From NCBI GenBank assembly GCA_949317995.1, contig OX439049.1, positions 65,833,247-65,897,246 of the forward strand: a DNA stretch of 64,000 bases, given 5' to 3'. Position numbers and translations under genes: made by a program. Below, in pieces: positions 30,478-41,060 of the stretch. The notes beneath the pieces were generated by a model, which saw only the letters and a list, made by a program, of their open reading frames with translations, did no database searches and had not been told where the DNA came from. This DNA is from Acholoe squamosa. Lineage: Eukaryota > Annelida > Polychaeta > Phyllodocida > Polynoidae. How positions within the stretch are numbered: position 1 is the stretch's first letter; every line of letters starts with the position of its first letter.

Positions 30478-31620
30478 TTCAAATAATAATGGGATAATAA
30501 TGATGCCATCTCATTAGGTAATATACAAGGTGAGATACATTAACAACAACAGAAAAGAAAGCAATGTCCAATACCAGTATCATGATATATACACATGTGA
30601 AAAAGCCTCAACAAAAGAACAACAAATAAATGACTAATTACAGAATATACAAATCCTCTTCCACGAATTATCCTCGTAGAAGGAGTGACTGATTATACCA
30701 GCTTACCTATGTCAGCTATGTGGCTAATCAGAGAAAAATCCCCCCCGACTTAGAAACTGCTTGGCGACTTAAGATCTTATAACTGGGTATCGCTAGGGTT
30801 AATGATATTAAAGCACTGCAACAGTGATACTTAAGATTTTTAACCTAATTTAGAATTAAAAAAAAGAAGAATTTAAGGCATTTTGTCAAATATCATAATT
30901 GATCCAAATTTAAAGAAGCAAAAACAATAGAGAGGGGAATGTATTGGATTACTATTGAAACCAACCTGTGGATACATTGATTAAATTCCACTTTATTAAA
31001 CAGCCAGAATCTCCATAATCACCAATTAGCAAGATAATGTATTTTAACCAAAGCATAGAAACCATCCTTGAGGTCTATGCACAGAACTCTAACTAGATAA
31101 GTACATGTATTATACCAAACTTCTACACACTACTGCAGTGACAGACTTAAAGGTAAAACACTCCCTCATATGTATTACTATAAAAAAGTCTTGCATACAA
31201 TGCTCAATGAATAGATAAACTCTTATCCTAACGATTTTAGGGTAAACAGTCCCTTAATATATTAGATACTTACGATTACAGGATTAATTAATTAACATAC
31301 AAGATTGATTGCTTGTCATAGATTAAGAGGTGATACACAGTAATGGCGCGGTTTCTACACCTATTACTGATATCGACCTCAACCAATACATAACAATCAA
31401 ATATATTCTCAGATTCACATTCTATTCTATTTCTATATAGATGCATATGTTATAGAGAGTATACATTATTGTTTGTAATGACACAGCAACTACACCTATC
31501 ACATCAGGCCCATCCAATTCTATAAGAATACAGTACTAAGTCTATGGTGACCCATAAAGAAAAGGGACACTGTCGACTTACCACTATTTAACATTACAAC
31601 ACAATCAATGGCTTATTTCT
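30478..31620 (-). other. 5' region of the minus-strand LINE
   Basis: About 1.1 kb, AT-rich, no ORF over 60 codons. Either a long 5' UTR or a decayed ORF1. Confidence 0.45.
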
Positions 31621-31650
31621 CTCTTTCTCTCTAATCATTATATGTATAAT

Positions 31651-31887
31651 AGAGCTCAAAATGATACATATAAAGATAATAGGGCATTGGTAACTCAATT
31701 ACATGATGCACCTACTCTTAAGGTTATTACCCCAAATGGCATGCCATATGCTAGAAGTGTAGAATACTTTGGAGCCCTGAACTAGAATGCTTTACCTACT
31801 GAAAGGAGACTTGCTGCAAACTTAAAACAATTTAAAAATGACTCTAAGAAATCACTCTTATCTCTTATTCCGTATGTAAATGCATAG
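31651..31887 (+). pseudogene. LINE RT fragment 3 (C-terminus)
   Basis: Encodes the end of the + strand LINE protein (RAQNDTYKDNR, KVITPNGMPYARSVEYFGAL) with one in-frame TAG near 31785. The stop is at 31885-31887. Confidence 0.75.
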
Positions 31888-32837
31888 TGTGTTCTGGAAT
31901 TATATAACAATAATATAAATGTACTGTTAATCTCTTTCCATTATATCTAATAAGTTTTCCAATGTGTGACATGGATTACTAAAATATCCTTTTATGACTC
32001 CTTGTGTGTATATCTATCCCACTACTTTATTGAAATCATGTGCCAATGTTCTCGTACATATTTTCGGGAAGACAGGTAGGACCAGAATAATCAACCTAAC
32101 ACTATTTTAGTGGGGATGAGGTCCTCAGCCTTCTGTTTGACTTATTCTATCTTTCGTAATACATGAAAGAAAATATGGTATGCTTATGTTTAACCAAGAT
32201 GAATTATATTGATTTATAACACGGTTAGAGTTTTCAGTGCCGAAAATGGATAATATCGGTTCCTATATCTGGTGATAGAGCACCCAAAATTCATGGCGAG
32301 CGGACAGCGGGGCGGACATGTTGAAACCTACCGCAAGTAATACAGGTGCCGCCGCCTGGTGTGTACAGAATGGATTATATTTTAGACTGGCGCAGCCCTG
32401 TCTCGACGTGTTCGCAGTAGTAGGTCTATGAGAGTTGGAGTTTGAGGAGTTCCCAGCCTAAGCATACGACAACATGAAACCAAGATGGCGGAGGGCCGTC
32501 TTGTCGACTGGCATAAGAAATGAATGGATTAGATCATTTTTGAAGGTAAATACTTAGAATTAATGGTGGAAACCGTGTTATAAATGTAATATGTAATGAT
32601 TAGACTTGAACTCATGCCTTTCAGGGCATATATAGGCACTCCGCTCCACGTTGTGCCTATATCATGCCCTGAAAGGTATTCGTTATATATTACATTCATA
32701 TAATCACTTTAAACATCACTGGTACTCATGTATACATACCCATATTGGATGTCATCATAAACGATTTGAACTCTGTACTGTTAAGATACTATGCTCGATA
32801 TGAATTAAGTCAATAAAGTAAATTCAAATTAAAAAAA
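31888..32837 (+). other. 3' region of the + strand LINE
   Basis: About 950 bp to the A-rich tail. It contains a strong hairpin at 32617-32676 (separate entry). Part of it (32200-32560) may be another inserted repeat; no gene seen. Confidence 0.45.
32617..32676. repeat. Stem-loop near the LINE 3' end
   Basis: Arms cctttcagggcat and atgccctgaaagg continue with tataggca / tgcctata, giving a stem of about 21 bp with a one-base bulge around a 15-base loop. Confidence 0.75.
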
Positions 32838-33434
32838 GCACCGTCTCATCTTGCTCAGATGTTCAGGAAGTTAGACATGTCGAAATTTGCAGATTTGTGT
32901 TGGTGGACTGCAACCATAATGGATTTCAGAGGTCTCCTTCGGAAAGTCCATATTACCCTCAGCGATCAGGGCATTAAAGTGTCGGAACTTGGTTTTCCGG
33001 ATTGGGGCCTTTTGCTTAAACTCCCCAAGACGAAAACAATACAGTACAGTGAGCGGAAATTAAACAACCCATTCACCTTTGTTGACAAATCCATATTTTG
33101 TGTTCCTACTTACGTAGTGACAAGGATGAAATTGTCTGGAGATGACTTCCTCTTCCAGTACCACCGCCGTGGTACACTCAAGCCCATGACCTATGAATGG
33201 TACTCTAGACGCCTCAAGGATCTTACTGCTAGTATTGGTCTACGGGGCAAGATTACCAGCCACCCGTTGCGTTGGGGCGGCGCCACCTATCTAAGTGCTA
33301 TGGGGTTTTCTTTGGTGGACATCAAACAAAGAAGTGACTGGCATAGTCTTGCCGTCCTCTTATATCTCACGGATACACTGGAGGTCAAAATATCAAAAGA
33401 CAAAGTTGTTTCAGCTTTCATGCGTTTTGTATAA
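32838..33434 (+). pseudogene. Tyrosine recombinase, catalytic part (split gene)
   Basis: About 198 codons following the LINE. Contains FRGLLRK, holding the first catalytic Arg region, then HPLRWGGATYLSAMG (the H-x-x-R block), RSDWHSLAVLLYL (His/Trp and the likely Tyr nucleophile). The order R..HxxR..W/H..Y is that of tyrosine recombinases, which cut and rejoin DNA through a covalent Tyr link. The reading frame continues from 21295-21516 across one copy of the gcaccg duplication, so the gene was open when the LINE arrived. It ends at TAA 33432-33434. Crypton- or DIRS-like origin is likely; a domesticated gene cannot be excluded. Confidence 0.75.
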
Positions 33435-33660
33435 GGTACTTAACCCTACTACTAGGCAGTTGGTTTTGGGCATATTTGGGTCTGTTCTACCCAATTGTCC
33501 TTAAATATATATTCTTGTCTCATTATGGTACTTGTTTATCGCATCATATATTTGTATTTTAATCTATGTGTGCATTTCTTATAACTATATATATGTTAGA
33601 GGTTACTAGTACATGTAGCTCCCACCTGGGACCTCACTGGTCACTGTGTGTGGGGAGGTG
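33435..33660. other. Downstream flank of the recombinase, no gene seen
   Basis: AT-rich, no features recognised. Confidence 0.4.
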
Positions 33661-33670
33661 TCCCACCTCC

Positions 33671-33736
33671 TGACCCCTTGGGGTCAACCTCTCCTGACCC
33701 CTTGGGGTCAACCTCTCTCTCACAGTACTACCCAGT

Positions 33737-33789
<53 letters not shown>

Positions 33790-33860
33790 TATCATCATCA
33801 CTATTATCATCATTATTATTATTACTATTATCATTATCATTAATACTATTATCAAAACGG
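33671..33860. repeat. Twin palindrome and ATC/ATT microsatellite
   Basis: TGACCCCTTGGGGTCA, a perfect 16-bp palindrome, occurs at 33671-33686 and 33695-33710. It is followed by about 100 bp of (ATC)n passing into ATT-rich repeats (33737-33850). Confidence 0.9.
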
Positions 33861-35078
33861 GTAACAGACATGACTAAAAACCGTTGCAACGCCCGTCCGG
33901 GCATCCGTTCATAACACCATACACTTGATGCCCCATGATGTCCCCTGCCACAGAGCAATCTCATTCTCTGCCTCACGCAGGGGGCTGTGTACAAATGACG
34001 TCATGCAGGAGGGGGGGAGGGGGTCCCACTTGCCATGACCAAGCATGATAAGGGGGGGAGGGGGGGGGGTCAAGGGCTGCATGACATCATGTCATCAAGA
34101 AATCACAATATGCTTTGGTTTTGGCAAGAACAAAAACTTTTGTAAAAAGATTTGTAAAGGTAGGGAAGTTTAATGCATTTATCTGACATAAATTTATTAC
34201 CTATAGGCCCTACATGCATGCATTCCTCAGACATCTCACTCAATGAGTGTCACTGCCATCAATGTCAGTGTAAAATCAAGGTGATATCCAGGCCACTATA
34301 AGGAGGCACTACTACTCTATCCTACCTATACCAATTTAACCCTTTTTGAAAAGGGCCACTGGTGCGCTCAGGATCTGAAATGATGCATCTAAAATACCCC
34401 TGAACTGCTGCTGTTGCCTTAGGGCAGCATCCATAGTAATCCACAGGCTTCTTTTTTGAAAAGATATTGCCCCCCCCCCCTCCTTGAGGTGTCAAAATTA
34501 TTTTGCTCCTCCCCTAATCCACCCACTCCCAGAGTCCCACTGTTGATAAATAATGAACACTCCCCTGGAGCTCTCCACCACCCTGTTGCTATTTTCACTG
34601 AGGGGATGCTTGGGGAGATGTAAAGGGGACCTCCCTTCAAACTTACTCTCCACATCTTTGTCTGAATGGAACTCTTTTGGACTCACCTCATTTGCAGATT
34701 CTACAGTAAAATGCTGAGGTGACTCGATTGCTTTGTAACATCACAAATTGGAACTATGATTGGAATCGATGGTCTCCTGAGAATTTGTGATGCTTTCTGA
34801 GTTTATTTTTCTATTAGGCCACTCCCTAAATTCACAGTGTTCTGCCTGAAACCTATTTCTAGTACACTTGTATATGGTTCAAGTTACAGATTAAATCAAT
34901 ACATTCAATATATCAATACATTCAAGCTCTTGAACTATATGATCCTTAATAATAATTGTTCTCGATTTTCTCTTCACTGACAAGTGTACAACTTTCACTG
35001 TAAAGAAGGCAGACTATTAACTGTATTGGACTACTGATCTAGACAGTTTTTAAGCCCTTTTGTGACAGGAAATACTTG

Positions 35079-36927
35079 TGTAGGGGCTCGTAGATCGTGA
35101 TATAGTGTGAGCGTCTCCCTCGAGAGGGTGTTTCGAACGGTGCGCCCATCACCGGTAGTCACTAGAGGTCTCCTTGACCCCTGGTCTCTGCGGGGTGGTA
35201 GCAGCACTGTTCGCCTCGTCCCAGCTCCTACCTGGGGCCGGGGAAGGCGTTAGTCTGGCTCTAGCTGCCAACGGAGTCGGACCACTTTTACCTGAGCTTA
35301 CACTACAGGGGGCTGTGTACAAATGACATCATGCAGGAGGGGGGGAGGGGGGGTCCCACTTGCCATGACCAAGCATGACAAGGGGGGGAGGGGGGGTCAT
35401 GGGCTGCATGACATCATGTCATCAAGAAATCACAATATGCTTTGGTTTTGGCAAGAACAAAAACCTTTGTAAAAAGATTTGTAAAGGTAGGGAAGTTTGA
35501 TGCATTCATCTGACATAAATTTATTACCTATAGTATAGGCCCTACATGCATGCATTCCCCAGACATCTCACTCAATGAGTGTCACTGCCATCAATGTCAG
35601 TGTAAAATCAAGGTGATGTCTAGGCCACTATAAGGGGGCACTACTACTCTATCCTACCTATACCAATTTAACCCTTTTTGAAAAGGGCCACTGCTGCCCT
35701 CAGGATCTAAAATACCCCTGAACTGATGCTGTTGCCTCAGAGCAGCATCCATAGTAATCCACAGGCTTCTTTTTGAAAAGGTGTGATATTTCCCCCCCCC
35801 CCTTCCTTGAGGTGTCAAAATTATTTTGCTCCTCCCCCAATCCACCCCCTCCCGGAATCCCACTGTTGATAAATAATGAACACTCCCCTGGAGCTCTCCA
35901 CCACCCTGTTGCTATTTTCACTGAGGGGATGCTTGGGGACATGTAAAAGGGACCTCCCCCCAAATTTACTCTCCACATCTTTGTCTGAATGGAACTCTAT
36001 CAGACTCACCTTATTTACAGATTCTACAGTAAAATGCTGAGGTGACTCGATTGCTTTGTAAGATCATAAATTGGAACTATGATTGCAATCAATGGTCTCC
36101 TGAGAATTTTTGAAGCTTTCTGAATTTCTTTTTTTCTATTAGGCCACTCACTAAAGTCAGAGTGTTCTGTCTGAAACCTATTTCTAGTACACTTGTATAT
36201 GGTTCAAGTTACAGATTAAATCAATACATTCAATATATCAATACATTCAAGCTCTTGAACTATATGATCCTTAATAATAACTGTTCTTGATTTTCTCTTC
36301 GCTGACAAGTGTACAGCTTTTGCTGCAAAGAAGGCACACTATTAACTGTATTGTACTATTGATCTAGACAGTTTTTAAGCCCTTTTGTGACAGGAAATAT
36401 TTGTGTATGATCACTACCATAGTACTCTGTGTATAACTATAGCTAAGGCACGGAAATGGCACATCCTGCATATAGGCACCCATATATTATATAAGCTGAC
36501 AGTGTTTGGTATGTTTCTCTGTTCATTTGTTGATCAGTGCTAGTTCTTTTTTCACTTTGCATGTATCTTATCCTTTATTGCCAATTCACACCCACTATAT
36601 GTCCCTTTGAACCATTTCAATTTGTTTATAGCCTATAGGCCTTCACTATTCATGCACTTTGGTGGGGGGGGGGGTATCTCTCTGCATGACGTCATGCTGA
36701 GGGGGGGGTCAAGTGTTGTATGACGAAACATGACAAGGGGGGGAGGGGGGGTCAAAAATGGTCCAAAAATGCATGACGTCATTTGTACACAGCCCCCAGT
36801 TAAGCAGTATACTTCGAGGTAGATGTGAAACATATACCGTAATAAATACGTGCCAGTTGCACTAACCAGAGATCCCTTGTCTGGTCTTCACTTCGAACTA
36901 GTCAAGACATTGATTCGAACCATTACA
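35079..36927 (+). mobile_element. Solo LTR of an E3/E4-related family, split by TIR transposon copy 2
   Basis: Starts TGTAGGGG (as the E3/E4 LTRs do on their coding strand) and ends CGAACCATTACA (the same end as theirs). Flanked by the 4-bp duplication cttg (35075-35078 and 36928-36931). Without the nested transposon it is about 359 bp, close to the 364-367 bp of E3/E4. It contains a gtaataaata polyadenylation signal near 36840. Internal sequence is much diverged, so it is an older or different subfamily. Confidence 0.75.
35308..36797. mobile_element. TIR DNA transposon, copy 2
   Basis: About 1,490 bp, inserted in the solo LTR. Same inverted ends, same order of internal sequence and the same G-rich runs as copy 1, differing at a few percent of positions. 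No coding capacity recognised. Confidence 0.85.
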
Positions 36928-37346
36928 CTTGTGTATGATCACTAACATAGTACTCCGTGTATAACTATGGGGCATGGAAATGGTACATCCTGCATATAGG
37001 GACCCATACATTATATAAGCTGACAGTGTTTGGTATGTTTCTCTGTTCATTTGTTGATCAGTGCTAGTTCTTTTTTCACTTTGCATGTATGTTATCCTTT
37101 ATTGCCAATTTACACCCACTATATGTCCCTTTGAACCATTTTAATTTGTTTATAGCTTATAGACCTTCACTATTCATGCACTTTGGGGGGGGGGGGGTGT
37201 ATCTCTCTGCATGATGTCATGCTAAGGGGGGGGTCAAGTGTTGTATGACGAAACATGACAAGGGGGGGAGGGGGGTCAAAAATGGTCCAAAAATGCATGA
37301 CGTCATTTGTACACAGCCCCCAGGATACCGATGACGGCGGTCTAGC

Positions 37347-37623
37347 TAGTCCTGAGGACTAAGGTGACTGGCGTGTCCACACTGACCTAAATATGCAGAC
37401 TCTACGCGGAACCTCCCGTGGTGAGCATAGGTGCGCGGGTGTAGTGGTAGTCCTCAGGACTATAGCTAATAAAAATGCGATGCTTAAGTCCCAAGGACTA
37501 ATGCCTAGTCCCCAGGACTAAGAATATGAGGATATTGTCCTAGGGACTAATTATACGTTCCCATGAATTACCCTGCAGACCCCATGACATTGTATAAGAC
37601 TGTGCTGTTAGTCTCCAGGACTA
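37347..37623. repeat. Cluster of AGTCCTNAGGACT-type palindromes
   Basis: TAGTCCTGAGGACTA (37347-37361) recurs as variants at 37448-37462, 37485-37500, 37506-37520, 37537-37549 and about 37609-37623. Each is a near-perfect palindrome of 13-15 bp. Confidence 0.75.
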
Positions 37624-37639
37624 ATTAAGCCCTTTTATC

Positions 37640-38110
37640 ATGCCCACCTCACTCCTCAGGGGGTGTGGATGGGGGGTCCCTCATGTCACATGTCGATTTT
37701 AAGAAATTGTCATGTCACATGTCACTTGAATCCCTGTGTCCCATGTCACCTCTAAGAACTGTGAGGATTTACAGTAACATTGGCTGCAGCACTACCTAGG
37801 AGCAGCCACAGGGGACACACAGGAGTGGTTCCCTGTGAGCAGGACTGAGTCAGTTGGTTCCTTGGTTTTGGTTGATGCAGAAGCACCACAGAATCCCAAG
37901 GGCTGACTGACCATACTACAGACTACACACCTAGACCTGTGAGTATAACATACATATAAATATTACAATATTACAGAACCTCTCATGTCCCATGTCGATT
38001 TTAAGAAAGCACCTATGTCATGTCACTAATTTTTTGGCTCATGTCACTAAGGCCCATGTCACATGTCGATTTTAAGAAATGGCCATGTCACCATGTCGAA
38101 TTTAGTGGTC
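37640..38110. repeat. CATGTCACATGTCGATTTTAAG interspersed repeats
   Basis: The motif catgtcacatgtcgatttt followed by aagaaa occurs at about 37683, 37985 and 38052 in this stretch, and again at 38948-39110, with shorter catgtcac units between. No gene. Confidence 0.6.
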
Positions 38111-38306
38111 CACACCCATTCCTCAGCTCCACACCACCCCAACTCAGCTGCAAAGCCTCAGGCAGCGGGGCCGATGTTCAGCTTTCACTGCATCCAGGAT
38201 GGACTCCTGCTCGGCCATTAGTAGTCCATCCTAGATGTACTCTGCCTAGTCAATCAGCGGCGGCCTGCTGTGCCCGCACTCTGCTGCCGCCTCACCGCCC
38301 GCCTTC

Positions 38307-38690
38307 TACACCTTAGATGTACAATCACTGCTTTGTACATCTGGGATGTAGAACATCAGTTTTCTACACCCTAGATGTACAATGACCACTTTGTACATCT
38401 CGGATGTAGAAGGAACATGTTCTACACCCTGGATGTACAATCACTGCTTTGTGCATCTGGGATGTGGAAGGAACATGTTCTACACCCTGGATGTACAATC
38501 ACTGCTCTGTACATCTGGGATGCAGAAGGAACATGTTCTACACCCTGGATGTACAATGACGCCTTTGTGCATCTGGGATGTGGAAGGAACATGTTCTACA
38601 CCCTGGATGTACAATGACTGCTCTGTACATCTGGGATGCAGAAGGAACATGTTCTACACCCTGGATGTACAATGACTGCTTTGTACATCG
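38307..38690. repeat. 58-bp tandem repeat
   Basis: About 6.5 units beginning ttctacaccctggatgtaca. Alternating unit variants (gtgcatctgggatgtgg / gtacatctgggatgcag) suggest duplication in pairs. Open frames here come from the repeat period. Confidence 0.85.
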
Positions 38691-38699
38691 CAGCCGCCC

Positions 38700-40020
38700 C
38701 CGCCCCCTCAAGATGGGAGAACATTTTTTACACTCCCCCTCGGGAGGCCACTAAAAATTTTACGCCCCCCCCTCAAATGCACCACCCATGCACTACCTAA
38801 TAATTCTAGTCCCTAAGGGCATGATCATTTTTCAACAAGAGGGCGGGGGTCGGTGGGTTTGCGAGAAGATGGCAGTACAAAATTCTGACCTCCCGGTCAA
38901 GTGCTTGAGAAATTCTGACCCCCTCTGGGGGTCTAGATGGGGGGTCCCCATGTCACATGTCGATTTAAAGAAAAGGCAATGTCACATGTCATTAAATTTC
39001 TATTTTCCCATGTCTTTGTCACTAAGCCTCATGTCACATGTTCAAAATAAGACCATGTCTCATGTCACTAACTTTTTACTCCTCCATGTCCATGTCACTA
39101 AGGTCCTTATTTTCACTTTGGCGAGGTGCGTATAAACGCCCTTATACGCACCTCGCCGAGGTGAGAATAGCAGCACTATTCTCACCTCGACGTGGTGAAG
39201 ACAAAGTTCCTTATTTTCACCTCGAGGAGGTAGAGGTACAGCAGCCTTCCCGGCCCCAAAATGGCCAAAATTTTTACACCCCTCCTTTTGTTTGGGTGTG
39301 GTCATTTTTTAACAACAGGGGGGGTTGGTGGTGGGTTGGGGGGGACAAAAAAATTCAGACCCCTCTTAGGGAGTGGTCATTATTTAGCAACAGGGGGGTG
39401 GTGGGTTTTCGCACGGATGCGCGAAAATTGTTCACGGCCCCCCTCGACGGTAGTCAAAATCTTTTGGGCCCCCCCCCGCGCTGGAGGCGAAAATTTTCGT
39501 GCCCCTCTTTGATCTATAGTAGTGCACGGGCTTTTTTGCTAAAAAGAGGGTGAATTTTTTTAGCCCTCCTCGATCTGAAAATTTTACGCCCCCCCTCAAA
39601 CCCCCCCCTGTTGATAAATATTGACCACTCCCTTAGGAGCGGACAAAAAAAATGTCGCCCTTTTTGAGCGAAAAAAGCCCGCCGCCACTAAAAAATAAAA
39701 GGGGGGCACGGAAAAATTTCAGACCCCTCCGAGGGGGGATGGAAAATTTTTTGCTGCGCACGCATGGAATTTCACCAACTCCCCCTGTTGTTAAAAAGAA
39801 CTTTTTTAAGAAGGGTCTTAATTTTTTTTATCCCCCCAAAGCCACCCTGCTCTAGTAGGGACAAGTCATTTATTGCCAGCTTGGGCGGGGGTTGGTGAAA
39901 TTCCATGCATGCGTGGCGAAATTTTTTGTCCCCCCTCCGAGGGGTCTGAAATTTTTTGCTCAAAAGAGGTCCCCCTTAAAGGGGTCTGAAATTGTTTTGT
40001 GGTCTTAGGTTAAAGCAAGC
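38700..40020. repeat. Low-complexity G-run/C-run repeats
   Basis: Many copies of ggggggtggtgggtttt and aaaattttnngccccccc in both orientations, around a MITE-like unit at 39367-39636 related to the one at 41061. A palindromic pair at 39119-39157 (ggcgaggtgcgtataa / ttatacgcacctcgcc). No gene. Confidence 0.55.
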
Positions 40021-40079
40021 AAGCACCTCCTCGAGGTGTGAATACATTTGCAAACCACACCTCCAGGAGGTGTGAATAA

Positions 40080-40262
40080 GGGCATACCTCCTCGAGGTGA
40101 AAATAAGAATCCTTATTCTCACCTCGATGAGGTACACCTCCTCGAGGTGAAAATAAGAATCCTTATTCTCACCTCGATGAGGTACACCTCCTCGAGGTGA
40201 AAATAAGAATCCTTATTCTCACCTGGATGTGGTACACCTCCTCGAGGTGAGAATAAGGCCAC
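40080..40262. repeat. 50-bp tandem repeat, each unit a palindrome
   Basis: Three and a half units. Each contains acctcctcgaggtgaaaata, then aagaatcctt, then attctcacctcgatgaggt, so each unit folds on itself. Confidence 0.85.
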
Positions 40263-40409
40263 TGCTCGCACCTGTGGCCGCAGAGGCAAGAGCAGGGCAG
40301 CAGGCCGCCGCTGATTGGCTAGGCAGAGTACATCTAGGATGGACTACTAATGGGGGGCAGCAGGAGTCCATCCTGGATGCAGTGAAAGCTGAACATCGGC
40401 CCCGCTGCA

Positions 40410-41060
40410 AGCCGCAGCTGCCCCTGCAGCCCAGGCTGGCACCAGCTGCCCCTGCTGCCCATAGTGTAACGTGAGTAGGTGGAGATAGAGGCATCACGTG
40501 CCGCCTGTGGGGGAAATCGCCAGCACCGCACGTTGTGTCTCCCCAACCTTCATATACTGATTGTATAGCACAGAGAGAGAGACAGAGAGCGGCCTGTGGT
40601 GGAGATAACAACAACACTGTAAGGCCAGGGACGGCTACCTCCATAACACCATACAGCACACACAGACATCAAATGGTGTACATGTACATAGTATGGATAC
40701 AATACAGGTGCTTTCTGTGGTAGATATCAAGCCATTCAAGGATAACAAGGTGTAGACGATATGTGACAGGATGCCATGTGAGTTGGTATGAATACACACT
40801 CACTGACTGAGTCACTGACTGACTGACTGCAGGGCATCACAGGCACAGGTACTGAGGTAGGTCCATACTGTAGTCTGTACTGTAGACACTCACTGACAGC
40901 TACAAATATACAAATTCCTCAGTTATACAAAGAAATAGCCGGCTTGAAGGATCAATACCCCTGGTCAGGGGCTGGAACCTCCATCCATCCCCATACCCTC
41001 AGGCCGGTGTGTTTCCAGTATTAAACATGACTTAAAAAGGTTGGGTTGGTAGGTCAGATT
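40410..41060. other. Unannotated sequence
   Basis: No gene recognised. Contains (tgac)-type short repeats near 40800-40835. Confidence 0.4.

Larger units (their letters stand above)
27232..31620 (-). mobile_element. LINE (- strand), nearly full length with intact ORF
   Basis: Bounded on its 3' side by a 14-base poly(T) (27232-27245, the poly(A) tail on the minus strand). It contains a 961-codon endonuclease-RT ORF, a 3' UTR of about 350 bp and an upstream region of about 1.1 kb. It splits the + strand LINE. The 5' boundary is approximate, set by where + strand LINE coding resumes (about 31640). No ORF1 is visible upstream. Confidence 0.8.
21517..32837 (+). mobile_element. LINE (+ strand), 5'-truncated, broken into three pieces by later insertions
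   Basis: Inserted in the tyrosine recombinase gene with a 6-bp duplication gcaccg (21511-21516 and 32838-32843). It ends with AATAAA at about 32812-32817 and an A-rich tail. Coding pieces: 21517-22033 (RT palm, [20 protein letters not shown], then LSINVAKTKVMIF), 27033-27231 (RT thumb, Y-M-E-Y-A-D and LQYAQNRCIKICLG), and about 31651-31887 (C-terminus, KVITPNGMPYARSVEYFGAL). Between the pieces lie E3 and a minus-strand LINE. The pieces have frameshifts and stops, so it is a dead copy. Confidence 0.8.
33980..37321. mobile_element. TIR DNA transposon, copy 1 (split by a solo LTR)
   Basis: The left end GGGGGCTGTGTACAAATGAC (33980) and the right end with its reverse complement (to 37321) form inverted repeats of about 27 bp that include TGACGTCA. 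Removing the inserted solo LTR (35079-36927 plus one cttg) leaves about 1.49 kb, the same length as copy 2. Near both ends are runs of G (gggggggaggggggg) beside catgac-type motifs. No transposase is recognised, so it is non-autonomous. Target duplication not resolved. Confidence 0.82.
38161..40408. repeat. 2.2-kb unit bounded by inverted arms of about 140 bp
   Basis: 38161-38300 and 40270-40408 are reverse complements with a few differences (for example gcggggccgatgttcagc on the left, its complement on the right). Between them lie the 58-bp and 50-bp tandem repeats and G/C-rich low-complexity sequence. Could be a foldback element. Confidence 0.7.

Noticed and set aside
33634..33994. His-, Ser-, Met- and Asp-rich frames
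   Set aside because: Translations of the ATC microsatellite.
34419..36009. Minus-strand frames repeated in both TIR transposon copies, considered as transposase remnants
   Set aside because: Short (60-90 codons), no catalytic motif, Gly/Ser/Pro-rich; frame conservation is explained by the copies being nearly identical.
35700..37321. Region first read as simple tandem duplication
   Set aside because: Target duplication cttg, LTR-like ends and matching net lengths fit nested insertion better than tandem duplication.
38375..38675. Frames of 80-97 codons with repeated Trp/Cys/His
   Set aside because: Produced by the 58-bp tandem repeat.
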